Shown piece by piece: positions 9,518-16,438 of a stretch of 64,000 bases of DNA. The translations under genes were made by a program, and so were the position numbers. Positions within the stretch are counted from its first letter, which is position 1, and every line of letters begins with the position of its first letter. The notes beneath the pieces were generated by a model. That model was not told where the DNA came from. It made no database searches and saw only the letters and a list, made by a program, of their open reading frames with translations. Origin of the DNA: FEN-1279 sp964501535 (GTDB lineage: Bacteria > Bacteroidota > Ignavibacteria > Tepidaquicellales > Tepidaquicellaceae); assembly GCA_964501535.1 (NCBI GenBank), contig CAZCSV010000007.1:24250-88249 (forward strand), written 5' to 3'.

Positions 9518-9547
9518 TTGAATAAAGTTAAAAAAGTAATTAATTTG
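9518..9547 (+). promoter_or_regulatory. putative promoter of tRNA-Ser
   Basis: TTG (9518-9520), 19 bases, then TTAATTTG (9540-9547), one mismatch from TAnnTTTG. The tRNA begins 12 bases later, a fitting distance for a start site just before the gene. Confidence 0.5.
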
Positions 9548-9558
9548 TATAGTTATAC

Positions 9559-9644
9559 AGAGAGATGGCTGAGTGGTTGAAAGCGGCGGTCTTGAAAACC
9601 GTTGATGCCTACGGTATCCGGGGGTTCGAATCCCTCTCTCTCTG
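9559..9644 (+). tRNA. tRNA-Ser (anticodon TGA)
   Basis: The acceptor stem AGAGAGA/TCTCTCT pairs perfectly, the anticodon loop is CTTGAAA (TGA, reads UCA), there is the long variable arm expected of serine tRNAs, and the T arm is GGGGG-TTCGAAT-CCCTC. The discriminator is G. The 3' CCA is not encoded (CAG follows). Confidence 0.95.
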
Positions 9645-9736
9645 CAGGTGGTTTGATAATTGACTAAGTCCTTTATTAAGCCTTTTTTATTTTATAAACA
9701 GAAAGAAAAAATAACAATTTTCGTGAAAATTTTTTT

Positions 9737-9770
9737 AAGGTTTTTACTTACTTAGTAAAAACCTTTTTTT
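9737..9770 (+). terminator. intrinsic terminator after tRNA-Ser
   Basis: AAGGTTTTTACT (9737-9748) pairs over 12 bases with AGTAAAAACCTT (9754-9765), followed by a T-run to 9770. Confidence 0.8.
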
Positions 9771-9797
9771 ATTTACAATTAATTTTTATAATGCAAT

Positions 9798-10265
9798 ATG
9801 AAAAAAACAAACGCAGTCAGAATTCTCGAAAACAATAATATACCTTTCGAATTATTCGAATACGAATTCAGTGAGGACGAAATTGATGCGGTCAGTGTTG
9901 CAAATAAAATTAATGCTCCTCCGGAAACGGTGTTTAAAACTCTTGTTGCGGTCGGAGACAAGACAGGTTATGTCGTTTTTATCATTCCCGGCAACGCCGG
10001 GCTCAATCTGAAAAAAGCCGCAAAAGCCAGCGGTAATAAAAGTGTCGAAATGATAAAAGCTAAAGATTTACTCTCCGTTACCGGTTATATCCGCGGTGGG
10101 TGCTCTCCCGCCGGTATGATAAAAAAATATCCTACATATCTGGAAGAAACCTCACAGCTCTTCGATAAAATTTTCGTAAGCGCGGGTGCAAGAGGAATGC
10201 AATTGAGACTTTCCCCTTTTGATATCGCAAAAATATCTGATTCCGTATTCTCCGATTTGATTTGA
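9798..10265 (+). CDS. ybaK: YbaK/EbsC-family aminoacyl-tRNA deacylase (Cys-tRNA(Pro) deacylase-like)
   Basis: The 155-residue protein has the YbaK/ProX editing fold: VFKTLVAVGDKTGYVVFIIPGNAGLNLKKAAKASG contains the conserved Lys and the FVIPG-like strand, and SVTGYIRGGCSPAGMIKKYPTYLEET is the substrate-pocket GG-x-SP motif. Members hydrolyse mischarged tRNAs, typically Cys-tRNA(Pro), in the cytoplasm. The gene stands alone between the tRNA-Ser terminator and a T9SS cargo gene. Family membership is firm; the exact substrate is inferred from the closest family type. Confidence 0.88.
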   Translation: MKKTNAVRILENNNIPFELFEYEFSEDEIDAVSVANKINAPPETVFKTLVAVGDKTGYVVFIIPGNAGLNLKKAAKASGNKSVEMIKAKDLLSVTGYIRGGCSPAGMIKKYPTYLEETSQLFDKIFVSAGARGMQLRLSPFDIAKISDSVFSDLI

Positions 10266-10323
10266 TAATGCTTTGCATATTCTCCATAGTCGGTGCCTGA
10301 TAAAATGAGATTCTAATTCTGTA

Positions 10324-10354
10324 TTGACATAAGAAAATAATAATTATACATTAA
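10324..10354 (+). promoter_or_regulatory. possible promoter of the second T9SS cargo gene
   Basis: TTG (10324-10326), 20 bases, TACATTAA (10347-10354), a partial match to TAnnTTTG. The gene start has a purine-rich AAGGGGG just upstream of the ATG at 10417. Confidence 0.3.
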
Positions 10355-10416
10355 AATAATATTTCATTTATTCTCGTTCAAAATTATTTTTTAATAATTA
10401 ATATAAGGGGGTAACT

Positions 10417-11853
10417 ATGAAATCACTTCTTTCTGCTCTATTCTTGCTTATGATTTCAGTAAGTTTTACGTTTAGTCAGGATGGTATTGGCGTTTGGTCC
10501 CAAACATACAGTACCACCGATAGGGTATACGCTATGGTGATAAATCCTAATAATCAAAATATCATGTATATAGGAACACTGGATAACGGCGTATATAAAA
10601 CCTCAAACGGGGGATTCAACTGGGTTCAAATCAATACCGGAATGACTTATACACATGTCCAATGCCTCGCAATTAGTGCCTCAAATCCGAATATATTGTT
10701 TGCGGGAACTGACTCGCTTGGCGGATGGGCCACCAGCGGGATTTACAAGACAACTGACGCAGGTGCAAACTGGACTTTGGTTTCTCAGGATATTTATGAT
10801 ACAAAAGGAGTTCAGGTGATTGCTGTACATCCGACAAATCCGAATATTGTGTACTGCGGCGTATTCAATGCTTTAGCTGCATCTTCAGTGGGTTTATGGA
10901 AATCTACGAATGGTGGAATTAATTGGTTTGTCGCAAATACAGGGATGGATAACAAACAAATACTAGCCATTGTATTTAATCCGCTGAATTCGAATGTCCT
11001 TTACGCAGGGTCTTCTTTAATATTGCCCGGTAGTACCGGACCGGTTAAAATATATAAAACTTATGACGGAGGGACAACCTGGTCGATAATTGTCAATGGT
11101 ATCCCTCAGGCATCGACAGATAATAATCCCGTTAGATGTCTGAGCGTCAGTACATCGGATACCAGTGTGGTTTTAGCCGGGCTTTTTATGAACGCATCAG
11201 CCTTAACCGGCGGGATGTATGTTACCACGAATGGCGGTCAGCAATGGACTAAAAAACACACAGGTCTTTTCAATACTACGGGTTCATTACCGAGGTCCTG
11301 TTTAATCGTACCGGGTTCTTCTACTGAATTCTTTGTCGGTCTCGACCATAGCTCGACGACGACTTCGAAAGGAGTATTCAGAACGACCAATGCAGGTGAT
11401 ACCTGGACGGATTTCAACGGTAGCGTGATGCTTAATACATACGCAGTTAGAGCACTCACATACAAAACAACGGGTAATCCTACACTTTTTGCGGGACACG
11501 GAGGAACGGCTACCGCTTCTTCAGGAACCGGTGTTTATGAATATTCATGGCTGGCTTCGGGTATAGGAAATCACAATTCCGGTATACCGACGGAATTTAA
11601 TCTTTCGCAGAATTATCCGAATCCTTTTAACCCCGTAACGAAAATATCATATCAGTTGCCATTATCGGGCTTAGTTAATATTACTGTTTATGATATGCTC
11701 GGAAGGGAAGTGTTAAAACTTGTAGATGGATTTAAAAATGCAGGATATTATAGTATCGAATTTGACGGAACAAAATATAACAGCGGCGTGTACTTTTATA
11801 GATTATTCTCCGATAGATTTGTGAGTACAAAAAAGATGATATTGGTTAAATAA
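10417..11853 (+). CDS. T9SS-sorted secreted protein with six Asp-box repeats
   Basis: The 478-residue protein starts with a signal peptide (MKSLLSALFLLMISVSFTFSQ, cut after about residue 20). Six Asp-box-like repeats follow (TSNGGFNW, TTDAGANW, STNGGINW, TYDGGTTW, TTNGGQQW, TTNAGDTW), predicted to form a VPS10/sialidase-like beta-propeller. The C-terminal ~85 residues are a type IX sorting domain starting LSQNYPNPFNPVTKI. It should be exported by Sec and then T9SS. The repeats do not show the catalytic residues of true sialidases, so a binding or structural role is as likely as an enzymatic one. A strong terminator follows directly. It shares architecture with the partial gene at the left edge. 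Confidence 0.9.
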   Translation: MKSLLSALFLLMISVSFTFSQDGIGVWSQTYSTTDRVYAMVINPNNQNIMYIGTLDNGVYKTSNGGFNWVQINTGMTYTHVQCLAISASNPNILFAGTDSLGGWATSGIYKTTDAGANWTLVSQDIYDTKGVQVIAVHPTNPNIVYCGVFNALAASSVGLWKSTNGGINWFVANTGMDNKQILAIVFNPLNSNVLYAGSSLILPGSTGPVKIYKTYDGGTTWSIIVNGIPQASTDNNPVRCLSVSTSDTSVVLAGLFMNASALTGGMYVTTNGGQQWTKKHTGLFNTTGSLPRSCLIVPGSSTEFFVGLDHSSTTTSKGVFRTTNAGDTWTDFNGSVMLNTYAVRALTYKTTGNPTLFAGHGGTATASSGTGVYEYSWLASGIGNHNSGIPTEFNLSQNYPNPFNPVTKISYQLPLSGLVNITVYDMLGREVLKLVDGFKNAGYYSIEFDGTKYNSGVYFYRLFSDRFVSTKKMILVK

Positions 11854-11862
11854 TTTTTATTT

Positions 11863-11906
11863 AAAATAATCCTGTGTTTATATTCTTTTAAATACAGGAT
11901 TATTTT
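11863..11906. terminator. bidirectional intrinsic terminator
   Basis: A perfect 13-base stem, 11863-11875 with 11894-11906, and an 18-base loop. A/T tracts on both sides allow use from either strand. It ends at the stop codon of the minus-strand small ORF. Confidence 0.75.
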
Positions 11907-12151
11907 TATGAAGTATTATTGAATTCAATTACATTGTCGGCAACCATTATCTGTATTTTCAAGGATATGAATTCCTGAAATAGGATTTTTTTATTTAATT
12001 CTAATACCTCCTGTGTCAAACTATCATCATCTAGATTGATTTGCCTTACAATTGTGTGCCTGTGCCTGATGTTATTCGGCTGCACGGGCTGGTAAAACGA
12101 ATTGAGAGATATTAATATAAATATTAATAATATTACTTTCTTAATTATCAT
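11906..12151 (-). CDS. small putative secreted protein, unknown
   Basis: An 81-residue reading frame begins MIIKKVILLIFILISL, which looks like a signal peptide or membrane anchor. A short polar region with no recognised domain follows. It fills an otherwise empty 425-base gap and its stop codon touches a bidirectional terminator, which supports it being a real convergent gene. There is no clear ribosome-binding site, and no cysteine for a lipobox. It could also be a chance frame. Confidence 0.35.
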   Translation of the reverse strand: MIIKKVILLIFILISLNSFYQPVQPNNIRHRHTIVRQINLDDDSLTQEVLELNKKILFQEFISLKIQIMVADNVIEFNNTS

Positions 12152-12278
12152 AAACTAAAGTAATGATTTTTTTTGGAATTTTCAACTAATAGAATTTCCA
12201 TTTTTCTGTTTTATCGTAATATATAAATTGATTATATCCTCTTTTATCATTAAATTAATTATTCAAAATTTTTAAGAA

Positions 12279-13061
12279 TTGATAATAGGGCTAATTGTCG
12301 GTTTTATAATTGGATTTGTGATTTCTATGCCACCTTTAGGTCCTACTACTTTTTCTATTATTGCTAAGGGGTTTAAAAATGAGGAAAAAGAAGGGATTGC
12401 AATTGGTACAGGTGCCGCATTTATGGATTTCATTTATATTCTCATCGCCTATGGCGGCGTTACGATTATAAAAACCCTCCTTCCTATGTCTGTTGATGAG
12501 TTCTTCAGTAATAATGAAAGAACTTTTAAGATAATTTTGACTTTTTTAGGGTGTTTTGTCGTTGTTTTTTATGGATTTAAAATAATGAAAATGAAAATTT
12601 TCAACGGAAACAACAGCAATGTCCCCCTGACCGAAGATAAAATAGAAGAAGTAATTTCGGAAAAAGCTGAACCAAGACTGATTAAAACCGAAAAAGAACT
12701 CGATAGAATCTTACATACTCAAAAACTCGAGAAAGGATTATCAGGACTTACTGGTGAGTTTCTAACGGGTATTCTGCTGTGTTTGTCTTCTGTTACACTG
12801 CCTGCATCCTGGTTTGCTATTGTCGGATATTTGAAAAGCTACGGCGTAATAGATTCGCATTTCCTTTCAGGTCTGGCTCTGGCAGTGGGAGTCCTCTTCG
12901 GCACTGCCGTCTGGTTTTATGTAATCGTGAAGTTCGTTTCCAAAAATTCTCACAGGATTAATCCCGGAATGTTGAACAAAATTAATGTAAGTGTTGGTGT
13001 TATTCTTATTTTGCTTGGTGTTTTTCTTTTAATAAAAGCTATTGATTTTATCTTTTTATAA
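12279..13061 (+). CDS. LysE-family translocator
   Basis: The 260-residue membrane protein has about six transmembrane helices. The N-terminus GFIIGFVISMPPLGPTTFSIIAKG holds the proline/glycine motif of LysE/RhtB exporters, which move amino acids or small metabolites out of the cell. A charged cytoplasmic loop of about 55 residues (about 105-160) is longer than usual. A second half (GEFLTGILLCLSSVTLPASWFAIVGYL) repeats the pattern. The start is TTG; no ATG is available before the first helix. The next gene begins 20 bases later, so they may be co-transcribed. The substrate is unknown. Confidence 0.8.
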   Translation: MIIGLIVGFIIGFVISMPPLGPTTFSIIAKGFKNEEKEGIAIGTGAAFMDFIYILIAYGGVTIIKTLLPMSVDEFFSNNERTFKIILTFLGCFVVVFYGFKIMKMKIFNGNNSNVPLTEDKIEEVISEKAEPRLIKTEKELDRILHTQKLEKGLSGLTGEFLTGILLCLSSVTLPASWFAIVGYLKSYGVIDSHFLSGLALAVGVLFGTAVWFYVIVKFVSKNSHRINPGMLNKINVSVGVILILLGVFLLIKAIDFIFL

Positions 13062-13081
13062 TTTTTTTGTTATAAGGTAAA

Positions 13082-14578
13082 TTGGAGAATAATAATTCTC
13101 AAATACAACAAAATAGAATTTGCCAGTTCTGCCAGTCAAAAATAAAATCTAAAGAAGATTTTATTACTTGTCCCTCCTGCCTTTCTGCTTATCATATCGA
13201 ATGCTGGTATGAAAATAAGGGTTGTGCAGTCTACGGGTGTGATTATAAATTGCAGAATCATGACAAGGAACAAAAAATCTTCAGCGCCGAAAATATACTC
13301 GTAAACGCCGAGTATTTCATAAATAAAAAACAATATGGTGAAGCCGTAAATGAATGCAATAGAATCCTTAACATTGACCCTGACGATATTGAGGCGAAAA
13401 AATTGTATAATAAGGCTGTTACTTCGTATAACGTGAAACTGAGAATTCTTCAGGATGCAGAAAATGCATTTAATAAAAAGGACTTTATGAATGCCGAAGT
13501 GTATTTTAGAAATTCTATTGGATATTTGAGTGATGATGAATTGAGTATGGTACAATCAAAACTTCAGATTATTAAAGAAGCAATTCCTGCTCTGCAAAGG
13601 AAAATTTTCTATAGAAAAATATATGTTTACAGCCTGTCAGTTTTGATTTTTTTTGCATTCTTGTTCCTTGCATATTATTATTTGTATCTTGAAGAGGACA
13701 GAGAGTTTTATGCAATCGAAAAAGAAGATGAAATAAATGATGTACATACTACGGAAAATCAAATATCACGCTATGAGCATTTCTTAAGGAAATATGAAAA
13801 CGGAAAATTCAGCTTCAAAGCAGCCGAAAAAATTAACCTGCTCTCCGCTTCGATAATCCGGAAAATCTATAAGGATGATTGGAAAACTGCACTGAAATAT
13901 CTTAATAAAATTAATGAAAATTCTAATCCTAAACTCTATAATGATTTGTTCTTGTCTCTGTATGGTACCGCTGAATCGGAATTTGTAAAATATAAGTCCA
14001 GTGCAAAAAAACTGAATTCTCAAAAAAAGTTTGTAGAAGCTAAAAATGAAACAGAAAAAGCGATTAGTATCGCCGATTATTTTCCGGGAACTAATATAGA
14101 ACGCGAGAAATCAGTGTTGAACTCGAATTTAAATCTCTTAAACAAGAAAATTTCCTATTTGGTAAAATACAAGGATATAGAAAAAGAATTGGCAGAAAAG
14201 ACCGAAGATCTGAAAAAGAGCAGGGAATTCGAAACGGGAGGACTTGTTAAAATTAATGCAATAATTACTCAGGAAAAAAGCCCGAATTATTATCTGGCAA
14301 AGAATATTTTCGATAACAATCTAATTGCCTTAAAAACAACGGAGTTAACGAATTATAAAACCGGCGATGTCGTTATACTCGAATGTAAAAAATCCGGAAA
14401 AGTAAATATTAAAGACGATAATCTTGGTGAAATCAGCGTTCCTCTTTATAAATTCGGAAATCTGCCGAAAGATGACAGCTATTCATCGGCATACGATTTG
14501 GAATCCCTTATGCAAAGACTGGAATATTTGAAATCACAAAAAAATAAATTAGACAGCTTGTTTAGCTTGGGCTTTTAA
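13082..14578 (+). CDS. RING-like zinc-finger/TPR single-pass membrane protein, unknown function
   Basis: Start TTG at 13082. The N-terminus has a cysteine/histidine array C14-x2-C17, C30-x2-C33, H38, C41, C48, C53 that resembles prokaryotic RING-type (Prok-RING) zinc modules. It is followed by a TPR-like helical repeat (about 70-115, NAEYFINKKQYGEAVNECNRIL...), one transmembrane helix (about 178-198) and a long helical, Lys/Glu-rich region to residue 498. The zinc module and first TPR should be cytoplasmic and the C-terminal ~300 residues outside, or the reverse if the helix flips. No enzymatic motif is seen. It follows the LysE-type gene by 20 bases, which hints at joint expression. Confidence 0.7.
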   Translation: MENNNSQIQQNRICQFCQSKIKSKEDFITCPSCLSAYHIECWYENKGCAVYGCDYKLQNHDKEQKIFSAENILVNAEYFINKKQYGEAVNECNRILNIDPDDIEAKKLYNKAVTSYNVKLRILQDAENAFNKKDFMNAEVYFRNSIGYLSDDELSMVQSKLQIIKEAIPALQRKIFYRKIYVYSLSVLIFFAFLFLAYYYLYLEEDREFYAIEKEDEINDVHTTENQISRYEHFLRKYENGKFSFKAAEKINLLSASIIRKIYKDDWKTALKYLNKINENSNPKLYNDLFLSLYGTAESEFVKYKSSAKKLNSQKKFVEAKNETEKAISIADYFPGTNIEREKSVLNSNLNLLNKKISYLVKYKDIEKELAEKTEDLKKSREFETGGLVKINAIITQEKSPNYYLAKNIFDNNLIALKTTELTNYKTGDVVILECKKSGKVNIKDDNLGEISVPLYKFGNLPKDDSYSSAYDLESLMQRLEYLKSQKNKLDSLFSLGF

Positions 14579-14705
14579 AAAAATACGGTGTTTTTATCTT
14601 TCGATTTAACCTTAAAAATATTCTGTTTTTATTAAAATATGCTAATTATTATGTTGATTTAAAAAATTGATTTTCCTATATTAATCATTTGCATAAAGGA
14701 TTTTT

Positions 14706-14788
14706 GGGTAGGTAGCGAAGTGGTTAAACGCATCAGACTGTAAATCTGACGACTGATGTCTTCGGAGGTTCGAATCCTTCCCTACCCA
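14706..14788 (+). tRNA. tRNA-Tyr (anticodon GTA)
   Basis: The acceptor GGGTAGG/CCTACCC is perfect, the anticodon loop reads CTGTAAA (GTA), there is a long class II variable arm, and the T arm is GGAGG-TTCGAAT-CCTTC. Discriminator A; CCA not encoded. Confidence 0.95.
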
Positions 14789-14810
14789 CACAGAAGTTTT
14801 TTATAATAAC

Positions 14811-14859
14811 GCGGGAGTGACTCAGTTGTATAAGTCATCCCGATTCAATCGGGATTGGT
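14811..14859 (+). pseudogene. tRNA-Gly 5' fragment with replaced anticodon arm
   Basis: Positions 14811-14836 match the first 27 bases of the intact tRNA-Gly (acceptor GCGGGAG, D arm) with a few changes and one deletion. Instead of the anticodon arm there is ATCCCGAT-TCA-ATCGGGAT (14837-14855), then TTGGT, after which tRNA similarity ends. The preceding AGTTTTTTATAATAAC also matches the flank of the intact gene, so the duplication extends upstream. Confidence 0.75.
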
Positions 14860-14886
14860 TGGGTAAAATAGTTTTTTAATAATAAC

Positions 14887-14959
14887 GCGGGAGTAACTCA
14901 GTTGGTAGAGTCACAGCCTTCCAAGCTGTTGGTCGCGAGTTCGAGTCTCGTCTCCCGCT
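14887..14959 (+). tRNA. tRNA-Gly (anticodon TCC)
   Basis: Complete cloverleaf: acceptor GCGGGAG/CTCCCGC, D arm, anticodon arm ACAGC-CTTCCAA-GCTGT (TCC, reads GGA), T arm GCGAG-TTCGAGT-CTCGT, discriminator T. CCA is not encoded. It is the only intact Gly copy in the locus. Confidence 0.95.
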
Positions 14960-14973
14960 CAAGAAAAAAAGAT

Positions 14974-15227
14974 ATGAACTATTATGTTTATATTTTGAGA
15001 AGTCTGAAGAATGGGAGATATTATATAGGTCAGACTAAAGATTTAGAGAAAAGAATAAAATTACATAATAGTATAAAAGCACGATGGAAAAAATGTATCA
15101 TCCGTGGGAATTAATACACAGTGAGTTATATGAAACAAGAGGTGATGCTATAAAGAGAGAAAGGTTCTTGAAAAATATCGGAAGTGTAAAAAATAGGATT
15201 TCCGAAATAACAAGTGGGAAATTATAA
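14974..15227 (+). pseudogene. GIY-YIG nuclease (URI-type, single-domain), frameshifted
   Basis: From ATG 14974 the frame reads MNYYVYILRSLKNGRYYIGQTKDLEKRIKLHN, the GIY-YIG core with its two tyrosine strands (YVYI and YYIG), the Arg in LEKR and the HN motif. The frame then breaks: after the A6 run at 15088-15093 the ORF continues only to a stop at 15112-15114. One base off, the family's C-terminal half reads YHPWELIHSELYETRGDAIK and on to TAA 15225-15227, including the metal-binding Glu of PWEL. One extra A would restore an ~84-residue protein of normal length. It starts 14 bases after the tRNA-Gly. A longer frame starting inside the tRNA is not real coding sequence. Confidence 0.8.
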
Positions 15228-15230
15228 AGG

Positions 15231-15283
15231 ATAAGTTATCCCGTTCACGGGATTGGTCGCGAGTTCGAGTCTCGTCTCCCGCT
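15231..15283 (+). pseudogene. tRNA-Gly 3' fragment with replaced anticodon arm
   Basis: ATAAGTT then the palindrome ATCCCG-TTCA-CGGGAT (15238-15253), then TGGTC and a T arm plus acceptor strand identical for 30 bases (15255-15284) to the intact tRNA-Gly end (14931-14960). The 5' half is missing. The fragment shares the string ATAAGTnATCCCG...CGGGATTGGT with the left fragment. Confidence 0.75.
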
Positions 15284-15307
15284 CTGAAATGAGAGCGAAA
15301 AAGGTTT

Positions 15308-15380
<73 letters not shown>

Positions 15381-15475
15381 CTAGATGTTTAAAACAATTT
15401 TTTGTCATATATTGGAAAATAAATTTTCTTCTTTTTGTATCTGCTTATTTCCGGTATTTTTTTGTTTTAATAAAT

Positions 15476-15500
15476 GAACTTAAATAAGTTCTTTTTTTTT
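15476..15500 (+). terminator. terminator-like hairpin before tRNA-Trp
   Basis: GAACTT (15476-15481) pairs with AAGTTC (15486-15491) and is followed by a nine-T run to 15500, only seven bases before tRNA-Trp. The stem is short. It could end transcription from the Tyr-Gly-Thr tRNAs or act as an attenuator for the tRNA-Trp/secE transcript. The 127-base gap between tRNA-Thr and tRNA-Trp holds nothing else I recognise. Confidence 0.4.
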
Positions 15501-15507
15501 GTTTTTT

Positions 15508-15580
15508 ACGGGTGTAGCTCAATTGGTAGAGTAGCGGTCTCCAAAACCGTCGGTTGGGGGTTCGATTCCTCCCACCCGTG
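15508..15580 (+). tRNA. tRNA-Trp (anticodon CCA)
   Basis: Acceptor ACGGGTG/CACCCGT, anticodon arm GCGGT-CTCCAAA-ACCGT, T arm GGGGG-TTCGATT-CCTCC, discriminator G. CCA not encoded. It sits 24 bases before secE, the common arrangement. Confidence 0.95.
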
Positions 15581-15604
15581 CAGACTTTTAAATGCAAATT
15601 TTAT

Positions 15605-15787
15605 ATGAAAGAAAAAATTATTAATTTTTTCCTGGATATTTACAAGGAAATGAAAAAAGTAACATGGCCGAAAAAAATGGAATTGAAGGATTCTACAATC
15701 ATAGTAGTAATTACCATGATAATTTTCGCCGCGTTCGTTTACGTAGTAGATAAAGGAATTAGTGAGTTTTTAAAAGTAATTTTTTAA
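15605..15787 (+). CDS. secE: preprotein translocase subunit SecE
   Basis: SecE clamps SecY in the inner-membrane SecYEG channel. The 60-residue single-helix form is typical outside enterobacteria: an amphipathic N-terminal helix, the conserved EMKKVTWPKKMEL motif (about 15-27), and one transmembrane helix (about 33-53). The ATG at 15605 is chosen because any longer frame would start inside tRNA-Trp. It is six bases before nusG, the usual pair. Confidence 0.95.
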   Translation: MKEKIINFFLDIYKEMKKVTWPKKMELKDSTIIVVITMIIFAAFVYVVDKGISEFLKVIF

Positions 15788-15793
15788 TCTAAT

Positions 15794-16429
15794 ATGATGT
15801 CGGAAGATTTAAATATCGAGAATGGAAATGAAATAGAACCAGCCGACCTGGAAACCGGTGACGATAGTGAGCAGTCAGGTGTATATAAATGGTATGCAGT
15901 AAGAATTATTTCTGGTCACGAAAATAAAGTAAAGGCATATCTTGACGCGCAAATTAAGCAGGAAGGACTTGAACATAAAATTAAAAATGTATTGATTCCT
16001 CTTGAAAAGGTTTTCGAAGTAAAAAGCGGAAAGAAGAAAGTTAAGTATAAAAATTTCTTGCCGGGTTATATTTTAGTGGAAGCAGATTTGGACGATAAAA
16101 TCCGAAGCTTTATTTCTCAGTCACCGTCTATTCTGAATATGGTCGGCGCTAAAAGCGTATCGGGGAAAAGACTAGAGCCTATTCCTCTCAGAGGCGCTGA
16201 AGTGAAAAGAATAAAAGCAATTCTGAATGAAGAAAACCAAAGCGAAAAAATCGATTTTAAATTATCCGTCGGTGACCCTGTAAAAGTTACAAGCGGTCCC
16301 TTCAATAATTTTAATGGAAATGTGCTGGAAATAAATATGGAGAAAATGAAGGTTAAAGTGATGGTTAGCATTTTCGGAAGAAAAACCCCTATTGAACTAG
16401 AATTTACTCAAATAGAAAAAGAAAAATAA
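15794..16429 (+). CDS. nusG: transcription elongation/antitermination factor NusG
   Basis: NusG binds the RNA polymerase clamp, keeps it processive and links it to Rho or the ribosome. The acidic N-terminal tail (about 1-28) precedes the NGN domain (YKWYAVRIISGHENKVKAYL to about 135) and a C-terminal KOW domain (SVGDPVKVTSGPFNNFNGNVLEI). The 211-residue length is normal with the extra tail. Two ATGs stand in tandem at 15794 and 15797; either may be used. Confidence 0.95.
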   Translation: MMSEDLNIENGNEIEPADLETGDDSEQSGVYKWYAVRIISGHENKVKAYLDAQIKQEGLEHKIKNVLIPLEKVFEVKSGKKKVKYKNFLPGYILVEADLDDKIRSFISQSPSILNMVGAKSVSGKRLEPIPLRGAEVKRIKAILNEENQSEKIDFKLSVGDPVKVTSGPFNNFNGNVLEINMEKMKVKVMVSIFGRKTPIELEFTQIEKEK

Positions 16430-16438
16430 AATTAATTT

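Larger units (their letters stand above)
14795..15284 (+). mobile_element. putative tRNA-Gly-targeting GIY-YIG element (composite locus)
   Basis: In order: a degraded 5' part of tRNA-Gly with its upstream flank (from about 14795), a palindrome, a complete tRNA-Gly with the same flank, a frameshifted GIY-YIG gene, a second copy of the palindrome, and an exact 30-base copy of the tRNA-Gly 3' end. The outer parts look like two ends of one disrupted tRNA-Gly, or two truncated tRNA-like copies. Boundaries are inferred from the repeats; there is no transposase or integrase. A simple tandem duplication is an alternative. Confidence 0.55.

Noticed and set aside
14902..14973. N-terminal extension of the GIY-YIG frame into tRNA-Gly
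   Set aside because: The frame is open by chance through the tRNA; the family begins at the ATG at 14974.
14811..15283. A split tRNA with a UCA anticodon (UGA suppressor) formed by joining the two tRNA-Gly fragments
   Set aside because: The left fragment has a 7-base loop containing TCA when a 6-base stem is drawn, but the right copy has only a 4-base loop, and the halves are 400 bases apart with an intact tRNA between them. A palindrome inserted in the anticodon arm explains it better.
15554..15604. Longer SecE starting inside tRNA-Trp
   Set aside because: It overlaps the tRNA and adds residues not found in SecE; ATG 15605 gives the normal 60-residue protein.
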